A stretch of 64,000 nucleotides of DNA from Aureibacter tunicatorum (GCF_036492635.1 NZ_AP025306.1:124001-188000), one strand, 5' to 3'. Positions 18,565 to 27,387 are shown, counted from the stretch's first letter. Numbers and translations: made by a program. The notes: generated by a model from the sequence alone, not told the origin.

Positions 18565-19191
18565 ATGAGTATTAAAAGAATAATTATATTTGTATTTATT
18601 GTGACAATGACGATAACAAATGGATTTGCAAATATTGATTTGGATAAAATGAAAGATATAAAGATGGATACAGCGATATTAGGGGCAGGATGTTTTTGGT
18701 GCACAGAAGCTATTTATCAAAGATTAAAAGGGGTTTCTAGCGTAGAAGTTGGATATTCTGGTGGTGATGAACCTAACCCTTCTTATAGGCAAATTTCTAC
18801 TGGAAAGACGGATTATATCGAAGTAGCAAGAATCGTTTATAATCCGGATGTATTATCCTATGAAAAATTGTTAGAGGTTTTTTTTACAATCCATGATCCA
18901 ACTTCTTGGGATAAGCAAGGTGCTGATGTTGGCAAGCAATATCGTTCTGTAATAATATATGAAAACCCTCATCAAAAAGAGATTGCCGAGTCATTGATTC
19001 ACAAGTTGAATGAGTCTGGAGAGTATAAAAAGAAAATAGTTACTGAAGTTGTACCGTATAGGAACTTTTATCTTGCTGAAGATTATCACCAGAACTATTA
19101 TGATGACAATAAAAATGCACCATACTGTTCTTTTGTAATTACTCCAAAGCTTAAAAAATTCGAGTCATTATTTAAGAATGATCTTAAGTAA
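18565..19191 (+). CDS. msrA: Peptide methionine sulfoxide reductase MsrA, exported
   Basis: Reduces methionine-S-sulfoxide in oxidised proteins. The 208-aa sequence carries the family signature 'GAGCFWCTE' (catalytic C43, second Cys C46), 'VGYSGG', 'HDPTSWDKQGADVGKQYRS' and 'AEDYHQNY'. The resolving Cys lies in 'APYCSFVI'. The first about 23 residues form a signal peptide, so it should act in the periplasm, unlike cytosolic MsrA. No MsrB is fused or adjacent. It is followed by a bidirectional terminator. Confidence 0.93.
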   Translation: MSIKRIIIFVFIVTMTITNGFANIDLDKMKDIKMDTAILGAGCFWCTEAIYQRLKGVSSVEVGYSGGDEPNPSYRQISTGKTDYIEVARIVYNPDVLSYEKLLEVFFTIHDPTSWDKQGADVGKQYRSVIIYENPHQKEIAESLIHKLNESGEYKKKIVTEVVPYRNFYLAEDYHQNYYDDNKNAPYCSFVITPKLKKFESLFKNDLK

Positions 19192-19194
19192 GAT

Positions 19195-19230
19195 ATTTAT
19201 CCCCATTATTGATTATAAATGGGGATAAAT
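19195..19230. terminator. Bidirectional terminator between msrA and the AAA ATPase
   Basis: A 13-bp perfect stem (19195-19207 with 19218-19230) sits between two converging genes. It ends one base before the minus-strand stop codon. Confidence 0.85.
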
Positions 19231-19231
19231 T

Positions 19232-19921
19232 TTAAAGTCCGCTAATGATCATTTTTTTTATTTGATTGAATGAAAGTACTTTGGCTTCCGCATATGAAAC
19301 TCCATATTGTTTTTCGATATTATGGTATTTCTCGGGAAATTTGGCGAGTAGCTGTTTGTAAAATATATCCAATAAGTCATCCTCAGGAGCTTTGAAAGTC
19401 AACTTCATTTCAAAACGTCTTAATATAGCTTCATCAATCATTTGAATCTGATTTGTTGCAGCAATGACCATGCAGTCGTACGGAAGATAATCCAATAATT
19501 GTATGATAGAGTTGACGACACGTTTCATTTCAGAACTGTCTTTGTCATAATCTCTGATTTTGCCTAGGGAATCAAATTCATCAAAAAATACAATGGCATG
19601 TTCTCGCATCGCTTTTTTGAAAATAGAATTTATATTTCTAGCGGTTTCGCCTAATTTGGATGAAACTATAGTCCCAAGGTTTACGACGAAAAGCCTCTTG
19701 TTCAGTTTATTAGCAATTGCTTTTGCGGTAGTTGTTTTCCCGCAGCCTGTATGTCCGTGGAATAAGAACTTGTGATTTATAGGCAATCCATATTTATGAA
19801 GAGTTTCTATATGTTCATATTCTTTTAGTATAAGGTCAATAGAATTTTGAAGCTCATTATCATAAATAATATCATCAAATGTCACTGAGCTTACCTCATC
19901 ATAATAATAATCATTAACCAT
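19232..19921 (-). CDS. Small AAA+ ATPase (FtsH/SpoVK-like module)
   Basis: 229 aa, essentially one AAA+ domain. Walker A 'GHTGCGKTT' (56-64), Walker B 'IVFFDEFDS' with D114-E115, sensor-1 'IAATNQ' and arginine finger 'ILRRFEMKL' are all intact, so ATP hydrolysis is expected. There is no membrane segment, protease or substrate-binding domain, and the C-terminal lid is short. Such single-domain proteins act as unfoldases or remodellers of unknown partners. It stands alone, convergent with msrA. Confidence 0.85.
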   Translation of the reverse strand: MVNDYYYDEVSSVTFDDIIYDNELQNSIDLILKEYEHIETLHKYGLPINHKFLFHGHTGCGKTTTAKAIANKLNKRLFVVNLGTIVSSKLGETARNINSIFKKAMREHAIVFFDEFDSLGKIRDYDKDSSEMKRVVNSIIQLLDYLPYDCMVIAATNQIQMIDEAILRRFEMKLTFKAPEDDLLDIFYKQLLAKFPEKYHNIEKQYGVSYAEAKVLSFNQIKKMIISGL

Positions 19922-19956
19922 CTCTATTCAGCTTTTTTGTCAATTTGTCAGGGTTG

Positions 19957-19964
19957 CAAAAATA
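19957..19964 (-). promoter_or_regulatory. -7 box (TATTTTTG) for the AAA ATPase gene
   Basis: Matches the Bacteroidota TAnnTTTG consensus on the minus strand, 36 bases before the start codon. No convincing -33 element was found. Confidence 0.45.
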
Positions 19965-20301
19965 ATCATTGGAATTAAAATATAGTAAAAGAGATTAACT
20001 AAATATTAATAATAATTGTGTTTTATGTTAGTCTTTTAGTTTTAGCTTACATAGCCAAACATTTGGAGGTCTTTGATTGTTATGGTTCATTATGTGAGTG
20101 CTAGTTTATTTTGCTTCAATTTTGTTGATTTTCATACATGTGAAAAAAAATGTAAAAAAAAATAACAAAATGTGGTTACAAATGAATCCAAAGTCACACT
20201 CAATAATAGATTACGATAATTAAAATATTGCTTATGATGTTTTATTTATTGTTAATCAATTGAAATTAAAAGGATTAATAATTAAACACTTAGACAAACA
20301 A
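19965..20301. other. AT-rich intergenic region without a recognised gene
   Basis: It separates the divergent AAA and lipoprotein genes. It holds A-tracts near 20140-20170 but no open frame, hairpin or TAnnTTTG box on the plus strand that I could support. Confidence 0.5.
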
Positions 20302-21027
20302 ATGAAAGGCTTAAGAAGGACTGTTAAATTTTTAGCAGTAGTGATGTTTTCATCAATTTTTTCGAGTTGCTCTCAAGAGGGAGAAGTTGAACCAAACAGC
20401 AGTAAAGGGTTGAATTATGTTGTAGTTGAGCAATCGGGCAAGACAGTCTTGTATCCAGTGTCTTCGTCAAGTGATGTGACTGATTCGCAAAGAGAAAATG
20501 CAGTTTCATGGAATGAGGTGCTAAGATCAGCTGAGATTACTCCGAATAATATTGCTTTCAGTCAAAATGGATTAGATTTTGAGAATACTGAATTAGGGCA
20601 AACATACAGTTTGACAAATTCATCATCATCATCCAGAACTAAAAATCAAGAGATTGTTATAAGTGGTATCAAATATCCTGGAGGTACATATGATATAAAT
20701 TCACAAGTAACATTGTCTCCTATTTATAACGATGATGAGACCAATGATGTGCCGAACGGTGTGTTCTCTGTATATTCAGAAAGTGGAGAATTCGTTCAAG
20801 AACTTCAAGATGGGAAATTGGACTTGGAGTATCTTTATAATAATAAGGTTTCAGGGCGATTAGAAATTAGATATTCATTGTTAGATAACAGCCAAGGATT
20901 TGAGGCTTCTATTTTCATAAATGTCTTTTTAGAGAAATATGAAGAATCCTCATCAAGAGCAATGGGAGAGCAAGGTGATAATAGTTCTGAGCATGATGAT
21001 GAAGATGTTCATATTAAAGGGCCTTGA
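20302..21027 (+). CDS. Lipoprotein of unknown function
   Basis: 241 aa from the ATG at 20302; an in-frame TTG at 20260 is possible but would put 14 residues before a proper signal sequence. The signal ends in the lipobox 'SIFSSC' with lipidated C23, followed by an acidic stretch. The mature part is rich in Ser/Asn and beta-strand-like, with an Ig-like feel ('GGTYDINSQVTLSPIY'), and ends in an acidic His-containing tail 'EHDDEDVHIKGP'. No family recognised. It precedes the sigma/TPR/CHAT genes with its own terminator between. Confidence 0.75.
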   Translation: MKGLRRTVKFLAVVMFSSIFSSCSQEGEVEPNSSKGLNYVVVEQSGKTVLYPVSSSSDVTDSQRENAVSWNEVLRSAEITPNNIAFSQNGLDFENTELGQTYSLTNSSSSSRTKNQEIVISGIKYPGGTYDINSQVTLSPIYNDDETNDVPNGVFSVYSESGEFVQELQDGKLDLEYLYNNKVSGRLEIRYSLLDNSQGFEASIFINVFLEKYEESSSRAMGEQGDNSSEHDDEDVHIKGP

Positions 21028-21048
21028 GTAATTAATTCATAAATACAT

Positions 21049-21090
21049 GAAAATTGCGCCGAAGTACCCCAATATGTAGGTGCAATTTTC
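21049..21090 (+). terminator. Terminator after the lipoprotein gene
   Basis: A 12-bp stem (21049-21060 with 21079-21090, one G-U pair) ends in TTTTC followed by a T-rich stretch. Confidence 0.75.
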
Positions 21091-21169
21091 TGTGTTTTAT
21101 TTGTTAGTGATGGAAGGATTGTTTTATTTGTTATAATGATTTTTATGACAAATTTTTATCAATGAAGGT

Positions 21170-21814
21170 ATGTTTTTTAAAAGGGGGAAAAGAGATAGGC
21201 TTTCATACACTGATCAGCAAATAATTGATGCTGTGTTAGGTCGAGAAAATATCGATAAACAAATTAGATTTATTTATCAAGAACATTTTCAAGTTCTTAA
21301 AAATATGATTCTCCGGAATGGAGGAGCGAAAGAGGAAGCTGAAGATGTATTTCAAGAAAGTGTGATCATTTTAATAGATTCAATTAAGAGTGGTAAATTT
21401 AAAGGGAAGAGTAGCTTAAAATCATTTCTTTATGGCATTGGACGTAATCTATGGCTTGTATCATTAAAAGAAAAATCAAGATTCATAGTTAAAGATGTCG
21501 AAGAAGATGATCAGATTTATGAAATGAATTGGAATGATATTGTACAAGTAAATAATGAAGAGAATATTTTAAACAAGTTGTTCAATACAATAGGAGAACC
21601 TTGCCACTCATTGTTAATAGCATATTATTATGAAGGATTAAACATAACCGAGCTTCAAAGAAAATATAGTGATACTTTGGCGAATGAGCAGGTAGTTAGA
21701 AATAAGAAGAGTAGATGCCTTAAGACTTTGAGAAAAAGAATGGAAGACAGACCAGAGGTAGAGGGGATTTTTAGGGATCGTTTAGTAGATATAACAGAGA
21801 GTCACGTTGAATAA
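21170..21814 (+). CDS. ECF-type RNA polymerase sigma factor
   Basis: 214 aa. Region 2 is recognisable around 'FIYQEHFQVLKNMILRNGG...AEDVFQES' and 'LKSFLYGIGRNLWL'. Region 4 around 'LLIAYYYEGLNITELQRKYS' is followed by a basic helix ('VVRNKKSRCLKTLRKRM'). The spacing fits a group 4 (ECF) sigma factor. The next gene starts 7 bases after the stop (or overlaps if its TTG start is used), so the two are co-translated, the usual arrangement of a sigma factor with its membrane regulator. Confidence 0.85.
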   Translation: MFFKRGKRDRLSYTDQQIIDAVLGRENIDKQIRFIYQEHFQVLKNMILRNGGAKEEAEDVFQESVIILIDSIKSGKFKGKSSLKSFLYGIGRNLWLVSLKEKSRFIVKDVEEDDQIYEMNWNDIVQVNNEENILNKLFNTIGEPCHSLLIAYYYEGLNITELQRKYSDTLANEQVVRNKKSRCLKTLRKRMEDRPEVEGIFRDRLVDITESHVE

Positions 21815-21821
21815 AGATAGT

Positions 21822-22535
21822 ATGAATCGTAAAGATTGGGATAAGATAATTTCATTTCATGATGGGGAAATGTCCCCACAAGATCAAGTATTTTTTATGC
21901 AAGAATTAGAAAAAAAAATAGACTTAAAACGTGAATATGAGCTTTCGGGTCAATTAGTTGATGTCGTTTGGTCATCAGGAGTCAGAGAGAATATTATTTC
22001 TGTACATCAAGAAATTATAGCTACAAATAGTAATCGGTTCTCTTTTAGAAATATTGCGGCTTCAATCTCTTTAATTTTTATGCTTTTTTATGGTTGGTAT
22101 TCCACTTTAAATACTGACCAAGTTTATTTTAATTTATATGAAGAAAATCAGTCAAGAACTTTTCGATCTATAGCTGTTGATAATTTAGAGGTTAATTCTG
22201 TAGATTCAAATAATCAATATTGGAAACAAATCCTTAATAATTTTCATGGTCCTGATGGTGTAGAAGTTGAAGAAATTTTGCTTGCAGGAGTTGCTGCATT
22301 GGAGTTGAATCAGCCAGATTATGCAATTGATATCTTTAAATATATTGATGTTGAAAATAATGAGTGGGGAGAGATTGCTGAATGGCATTTAGGATTAGCT
22401 TATTTGAAAATAGAAAATTTTGAATCTGCTCTTAGAATTTTTAATAAAATACATCAAGATGTTGATCATGCATATCATGGAAAGGTGAGTAATTTTGATT
22501 TATTTAAAATATTAATGATTAAAAGTAAAAAGTAG
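21822..22535 (+). CDS. Single-pass membrane TPR protein, candidate anti-sigma factor
   Basis: 237 aa from the ATG at 21822; an in-frame TTG at 21807 would overlap the sigma gene. The N-terminal cytosolic part (about 1-75, 'IISFHDGEMSPQDQVFFMQEL') resembles the start of zinc-less anti-sigma domains. One membrane helix follows (about 'IAASISLIFMLFYGWYS'), then an outside part with two TPR-like helix pairs ('ALELNQPDYAIDIFKYI', 'GLAYLKIENFESALRIF'). Position and topology suggest it holds the ECF sigma factor until a periplasmic signal arrives. No anti-sigma family was confirmed. Confidence 0.65.
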   Translation: MNRKDWDKIISFHDGEMSPQDQVFFMQELEKKIDLKREYELSGQLVDVVWSSGVRENIISVHQEIIATNSNRFSFRNIAASISLIFMLFYGWYSTLNTDQVYFNLYEENQSRTFRSIAVDNLEVNSVDSNNQYWKQILNNFHGPDGVEVEEILLAGVAALELNQPDYAIDIFKYIDVENNEWGEIAEWHLGLAYLKIENFESALRIFNKIHQDVDHAYHGKVSNFDLFKILMIKSKK

Positions 22536-22585
22536 TACATTTTTTTCTCAGTTATAATAGTTGGAATTATTTAATTTAGAGATTA

Positions 22586-22634
22586 AATTACATACACAAA
22601 GCCATAGTTTTTCTATGGCTTTGTGTATGTAATT
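22586..22634. terminator. Perfect 22-bp hairpin between TPR and CHAT genes
   Basis: 22586-22607 pairs without mismatch with 22613-22634 around a TTTTT loop. No T-run follows on the plus strand. It lies 40 bases before the CHAT start codon, so it may attenuate transcription from the sigma operon or block the CHAT translation start. Confidence 0.7.
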
Positions 22635-22674
22635 GCCTTTATTATATATTAAGTAGTTTTGCTCTTAGAAATAT

Positions 22675-25437
22675 ATGTACATTTTTATTTATTTATTTAA
22701 TTTTTTTATCTCAGGGGTGAATCACGAAATAAAAAATGATTCAATCATTTTAAATAACGCGATAGAATTATATGACCTCAAAGAGTATTCCCAATCCGAT
22801 AAGACACTTAATGGACTGGATTATTACTCATTAAGTAAAGAAAACAAATCTAGATATCTTTTATACTCTCTTTCCCTAAAAGAAAAAAAAACAAATAGCA
22901 TAAAAGAGATTAAAAAATTAACTTTAGATGCATATGATATTTGCATTAAAGATTCTCTTCAAAATACAGTAAGTTTTGATGACATTTGCTATAGGTTAGC
23001 TAAATCGTATTATAATTTAAAAGCTAAAGATTCTGCTATGTACTATTTGATAGCAGGGGTTAATAATTTTACAGAAAATACACAAGATTATAACTATAAG
23101 CGATACTATAACTTGTTAGGTGTGTTATATTATGAGAAGCAAGAGTATCATAGTGCGTATGATTTTGTTTCGAGAGCTATTTATTATTATGAAAAGAATG
23201 AATATAATAAGGTGAATAATTTTGTTTTGCATTATAATAAATGCAAACTAGCTCAGAAATTAGGCTATTCTTCTGTTGCTGAAAATGAGATGAAGTTTAT
23301 TCTAGATAATAAAGAATTGCTTCCTCGTTATATTAATCCCGAACTTTTTAGTCAATTCGAATTCTATTTGGGAAGTTCTTGGCATAATTTTCAACAAAAG
23401 AAATTTTTTGAATCATTGTCTGATATTGAAAATGCGATCAAAATAATAGATGACACACCTAAGGCCTCAAAAGTCGAACATGCTAAAGCATTGTATCAAA
23501 AAGGACTAATATTATATAATTTAGATAGTTTAGATTGCTCGAAAAAGTTTTATCAAAAGGCGAAATATTTATTTAAATATATCGTTGATGTAAATAATTA
23601 TGAAAGTAATGCAATCATTAATTCATCATATATAGGCTTAGCTCAAATTTCAATAAAAAAGAAAGAGTGGGAAAATGCACATAATTATCTTGATTCGATA
23701 AATTTGAATTTTACCAGATTCACAGTTCAAGACAGCCTTTCTAAAGATCATAGGATATTTCAATTGGATCAGGAAATTGAGATATTAACCACTAAAGCGG
23801 ATGTAGCGTTCAATATTTACTTGCATGATCAAAAAAAAGAATACCTTGAGGAAGCAAGTAACTATTATCTTAGAGCTGAAGAAAGTATTGATATACTAAG
23901 ACAAGTAAGTTATCAGTTTGCTGACAAAGCAGCAATTTTAAAAAAGTATCATCAGTTTTATGAGAAAGCATTAAATTGTTTTTATCAACTTTATGAGATA
24001 GATCCTGAAAATGAATTAACAAAAAAAATCATTTTCAAATTGGTTGAAAATAATCATTCGGCTATTTTAAAAGATCATAAGCAAAGCTTGGAATTAAAAT
24101 CGGACTCTACTAAAAAAATTGAACAGGAATTGCTTCAAAAAAAGTCTGATATATTGAAGGCTGATATTTCAGACTCTATAAAAGAGGATAGCATTAAGAT
24201 TCTTAATATTAGGCTTAGGTTATTAAATAGCAAATATTTGGAAACAGCCAATGACAGTAATAATGAAGAGTTGTTCATTGCTTTAAAATCGAGTTTAGCT
24301 TTACGTAGAAGCACATACATCTCATATTTTATGGGTAGTGATTACCTTTATGTTATTCTTGTCAACAAAAACAATTTTTTAGTGGATAGAATAGAGCTAA
24401 ATGAAGATAATAAAGAAATAATTCTTAAAACGTATGAGGCTTTGCACGTGAAAAGGAGCAGACATATAGCTTTTACGGGCAAAAAAGAAGCGAAGAAATT
24501 ATATCAACTGCTTATTGAACCCTACAAAGAATATTTTAGAACGACAGATCAAATATTATTAACTTCTGGAGGATTATTAAGTTACATACCATTTGACCTA
24601 CTGATAGATCGAAATAATAAATATTTAATTGAAAGCTATCAGATTTGCAATACTCTTTCAGCAAAGGAATGGTTGAGGTCGATTGAGAAAGATAGAGAAA
24701 TTGATATGGAGAATGTTTTGGCAATGGCTCCATTTACAAGTTTGAAATTCAATGATCAACAATTTTTTAGAAATAGCTCAAAGTTGTCTGAATTGCCACA
24801 TACTATTAAGGAAATAAGACCAATTTGCCAGACACCAATTTTGAATAGAGATGCAACAAAAGAATATTTTATAAATAATGTTTCGGATTACCCTATCATT
24901 CATTTAGCTACACATGCAAGAATAAATACTAACAAGCCTGAGTATTCTCACATTTTATTTTATCCCGAGCCACATAGAGAGAGTCGGCTTTTTGCCCATG
25001 AAATAGCTTCAATGGATTTGCCTAATACGCATATTATATCTTTGAGTGCTTGTCAGACAGGTGATGGCCAGTGGAGAGAGGGAGAAGGAATTGTTAGCTT
25101 GGCGAGAGCTTTTATATACGCTGGTGCGTCTAATACTTTGATGAGTATGTGGATAGCTGATGATGAAGCAACAGCATTTATATTTCAAAAGTTTTACCAT
25201 TATATTAATATGGGGTATGGTAAAGCTAAAGCATTAAGAAAAGCGAAGTTGGATTTTATGGCTGAAAGCAAATTCAAGTCGATTTCTGACAATCCATTTT
25301 ACTGGGCTCATATTCAATTAATTGGCAACAATGGACCGCCTCGTGAAGATCATAAAGTAATTCTTCTAATTGTATTTGTTTCTTTTTGTATCAGTTGCGT
25401 AGTTTTGTGTATCCATAAACTACAAAAGGGAAAATAG
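22675..25437 (+). CDS. TPR-CHAT caspase-like protein with C-terminal membrane anchor
   Basis: 920 aa. A hydrophobic N-terminus (YIFIYLFNFFIS) is probably a signal/anchor. TPR-like helical repeats fill about 25-430, a coiled-coil region about 440-540, and a CHAT (caspase HetF-associated) domain about 560-890. The catalytic dyad is present: His in 'IHLATHA' (H747) and Cys in 'SLSACQTG' (C793), with the family block 'GIVSLARAFIYAGASNTLMSMW'. One membrane helix (about 893-913) and a basic tail KLQKGK end it, so the protease probably lies outside the inner membrane. CHAT proteins are cysteine proteases; substrate unknown. It lies downstream of an ECF sigma factor and a membrane TPR protein, suggesting one signalling cassette. 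Confidence 0.9.
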   Translation: MYIFIYLFNFFISGVNHEIKNDSIILNNAIELYDLKEYSQSDKTLNGLDYYSLSKENKSRYLLYSLSLKEKKTNSIKEIKKLTLDAYDICIKDSLQNTVSFDDICYRLAKSYYNLKAKDSAMYYLIAGVNNFTENTQDYNYKRYYNLLGVLYYEKQEYHSAYDFVSRAIYYYEKNEYNKVNNFVLHYNKCKLAQKLGYSSVAENEMKFILDNKELLPRYINPELFSQFEFYLGSSWHNFQQKKFFESLSDIENAIKIIDDTPKASKVEHAKALYQKGLILYNLDSLDCSKKFYQKAKYLFKYIVDVNNYESNAIINSSYIGLAQISIKKKEWENAHNYLDSINLNFTRFTVQDSLSKDHRIFQLDQEIEILTTKADVAFNIYLHDQKKEYLEEASNYYLRAEESIDILRQVSYQFADKAAILKKYHQFYEKALNCFYQLYEIDPENELTKKIIFKLVENNHSAILKDHKQSLELKSDSTKKIEQELLQKKSDILKADISDSIKEDSIKILNIRLRLLNSKYLETANDSNNEELFIALKSSLALRRSTYISYFMGSDYLYVILVNKNNFLVDRIELNEDNKEIILKTYEALHVKRSRHIAFTGKKEAKKLYQLLIEPYKEYFRTTDQILLTSGGLLSYIPFDLLIDRNNKYLIESYQICNTLSAKEWLRSIEKDREIDMENVLAMAPFTSLKFNDQQFFRNSSKLSELPHTIKEIRPICQTPILNRDATKEYFINNVSDYPIIHLATHARINTNKPEYSHILFYPEPHRESRLFAHEIASMDLPNTHIISLSACQTGDGQWREGEGIVSLARAFIYAGASNTLMSMWIADDEATAFIFQKFYHYINMGYGKAKALRKAKLDFMAESKFKSISDNPFYWAHIQLIGNNGPPREDHKVILLIVFVSFCISCVVLCIHKLQKGK

Positions 25438-25463
25438 GGACTCACTTTGTCAAGTCAGTCCCT
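25436..25463 (+). terminator. Weak terminator hairpin overlapping the CHAT stop codon
   Basis: AGGGACT (25436-25442) pairs with AGTCCCT (25457-25463). The stem starts inside the stop codon; no good T-run follows. Confidence 0.4.
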
Positions 25464-25655
25464 GAATACCAAACCCTATGAACATAATGAAACTGTTGAG
25501 ATGAAATAGGTTTAAATGAGAAAGCAAAAACATTTTCTCGGAATGTCTTGCATGAGATGTTTTAATTGTCTTACATATATAAGTGTCATTTTTAAACCTT
25601 TTGTAATCACTGATTCTTATTTTTTTTGGCATGAAAATGAACTTTATTTTTAAAT

Positions 25656-26090
25656 ATGAAAAATAGAGTTGTTTTCGCCTTGAATATTAATAAGAATCTT
25701 GGTTTAGTTTATAATTTGGATAACGATTTTCTGTTGGATAAGCTATTTTCAAATTCTCATTTATTGCTTTACCTTGATGAAATTGAGCGTTTTGTTTTCA
25801 AATATGACGATTTTGAAGAAATCGAAAAGCTTGTGTTAAACCATAGGCAATGGATTGTTCATAAGATTTATGAGTATCACCCAGTCTTTAAAGTTGATCT
25901 GATCAAGCATAAAGAATTTCTATGGATTGCTATCAGGAGCAAAGTTAAAATAAATCAAAAGTTGAAAAGAACCTATAAAGGTTCTTACTGGTCAAAGACA
26001 GCTAATGCTTGGTTGATACCTTATTCAAGGAAAAATTTTAAAAGCGTGAAGGAAACAATGAACATCAATACTTTAATTCATTGCTCCTGA
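25656..26090 (+). CDS. Small protein resembling the N-terminal module of Bacteroidota tyrosine recombinases
   Basis: 144 aa, no signal peptide or membrane helix. The C-terminal half holds 'LKRTYKGSYWSKTANAWLIP' followed by 'YSRKNFKSVKETM'. This recalls the short W-S-x-T-x-x-x-W-x-(V/I)-P module that I remember from the N-termini of Bacteroidota integrases and that looks HARP-like. No SAM-like core or catalytic R-H-R-Y domain follows, so it is either a stand-alone DNA-binding protein or a relic of an integrase. The assignment is from memory and weak; that it is coding is more certain. Confidence 0.5.
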   Translation: MKNRVVFALNINKNLGLVYNLDNDFLLDKLFSNSHLLLYLDEIERFVFKYDDFEEIEKLVLNHRQWIVHKIYEYHPVFKVDLIKHKEFLWIAIRSKVKINQKLKRTYKGSYWSKTANAWLIPYSRKNFKSVKETMNINTLIHCS

Positions 26091-26110
26091 TATATCTTTT
26101 GTTGAGCAAT
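26080..26110. terminator. Hairpin spanning the ends of two convergent genes
   Basis: ATTGCTC (26080-26086) pairs with GAGCAAT (26104-26110). The arms overlap the last codons of the 25656 gene and of the CLC gene. Confidence 0.4.
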
Positions 26111-27387
26111 TATTTAGAACTATCAGAAAGTGGTTTGTCTTGATCCTTTAACCAAAGTTGGTGTTTCGCATCTCCGATAATTTGAGAACCGTATATTCCT
26201 TCATGGCCAGAAAACAAGTAACTAATACTGCAAACAAGCGCTGCGTAGATACCAATCTCAATTCCAAAAAGTTCAATAGCCATAATCGCGCAAGCCAACG
26301 GTGTGTTAGCTGCTCCAGAGAATACAGCTACAAAGCCAAGTCCGGCTAAAAATGCCATGGGCAAGGGTATGAATAAACTTAAAGCATTTCCAAGCGCAGC
26401 TCCAATGAAAAATAATGGAGTCACTTCTCCTCCTTTAAAGCCTGCCCCCAAAGTGATCGCTGTGAAAAGCAATTTTAGTAAAAAATCATAAGAGTTCAGT
26501 TGTAGGCTAAATGAATCTACAATCGTCGGTACTCCTAATCCCAAAAAAGTTCTGGTGCCTAGCAACAAGGTAAGGATAATGATGATTACACCTCCTGCAA
26601 ATGGCCTTAAAGGAGAATATTTAATATGTTTGCGAAATAGTTTAGACCACCAATGAGTTGATTTGGCAAAAAGTCTTGCTGTAAGACCTGCTATAATCCC
26701 TAAAAGGGAGATAAGAAAAAAGGTCTTTAAGCTCATATCAGGAAAAATATCGATATGATAATGCGTATGTTCAGGTCCAATAAAGTGAGTAACATAATTT
26801 GCAAGCATGGATGACATGATTGCTGGTATAAGAGCTTTGTATCGAATGCTTCCCATGTAGTAAACTTCCAAGCCGAAAACAGCACCTGCGAATGGAGTCC
26901 CGAAAACAGAGCCGAATCCTGCAGCCATGCCTGAGATTAGAATTATTTTTCGATCTCTATTTTTGAGTTTAAATAACTTGGTGAATTGGTCTGCAATGGA
27001 AGCTGACATTTGCAATGCAGTTCCTTCACGACCTGCCGACCCTCCAAATAAATGCGTAGCGATAGTGCCTAAAAGAACCATAGGAGCCATTTTAAAGGGA
27101 ATGATTTTTTTAGGTTGGTGGATTTCATCCAAGATTAAATTATTGCCTTTTTCGACGCCAGATCCAAATTTATGATAAAGCACTCCTATTAACATGCCAC
27201 CTAGTGGCAATAGATATAAAAGAAACTGATAGTTTTCCCTGGTGTTAGTAGCCCATTGAAGAGAATAAAGAAAAATTGACGATGCTATGCCAGAACATAT
27301 TGCTATGATCGCAGATATAATAAGCCACTTGACAAGATATTGTAATAAAAGATACTGATTTTGAAATTTGCTGATATATTTTTGCAT
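26110..27387 (-). CDS. CLC-F-type fluoride/proton antiporter
   Basis: Exports fluoride in exchange for protons across the inner membrane. The 425-aa protein has the CLC fold with about ten hydrophobic segments. CLC landmarks are 'GSAGREGTALQM' (gating E121), 'GMAAGFGSVFGTPFAGAVFGLEV' and 'GAGFKGGEVTPLFFIG'. The chloride-type GSGIP motif is replaced by 'GNNLI' (81-85), and REGP by REGT, both as I recall for the fluoride-selective clade. The fluoride riboswitch in its 5' leader settles the substrate. It is a single-gene unit convergent with 25656. Confidence 0.92.
   Translation of the reverse strand: MQKYISKFQNQYLLLQYLVKWLIISAIIAICSGIASSIFLYSLQWATNTRENYQFLLYLLPLGGMLIGVLYHKFGSGVEKGNNLILDEIHQPKKIIPFKMAPMVLLGTIATHLFGGSAGREGTALQMSASIADQFTKLFKLKNRDRKIILISGMAAGFGSVFGTPFAGAVFGLEVYYMGSIRYKALIPAIMSSMLANYVTHFIGPEHTHYHIDIFPDMSLKTFFLISLLGIIAGLTARLFAKSTHWWSKLFRKHIKYSPLRPFAGGVIIIILTLLLGTRTFLGLGVPTIVDSFSLQLNSYDFLLKLLFTAITLGAGFKGGEVTPLFFIGAALGNALSLFIPLPMAFLAGLGFVAVFSGAANTPLACAIMAIELFGIEIGIYAALVCSISYLFSGHEGIYGSQIIGDAKHQLWLKDQDKPLSDSSK

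Noticed and set aside
19232-19921. AAA ATPase as the ATPase of a contractile injection system loading the 17103 protein
   Set aside because: Those ATPases are larger and lie with sheath/tube genes; none are here, and msrA plus a terminator separate the two genes.
22675-25437. TPR-CHAT as part of a CRISPR type III-E (Craspase) system
   Set aside because: No Cas7-11, crRNA array or other cas gene is in the window, and this protein is membrane-anchored with a sigma-factor neighbour.
25450-25632. 60-codon minus-strand frame between the CHAT gene and 25656
   Set aside because: No ribosome site, promoter or recognisable composition; it overlaps the hairpin after the CHAT gene.
26110-27387. Chloride channel (EriC) annotation
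   Set aside because: GNNLI and GREGT motifs and the fluoride riboswitch in the leader point to fluoride rather than chloride.
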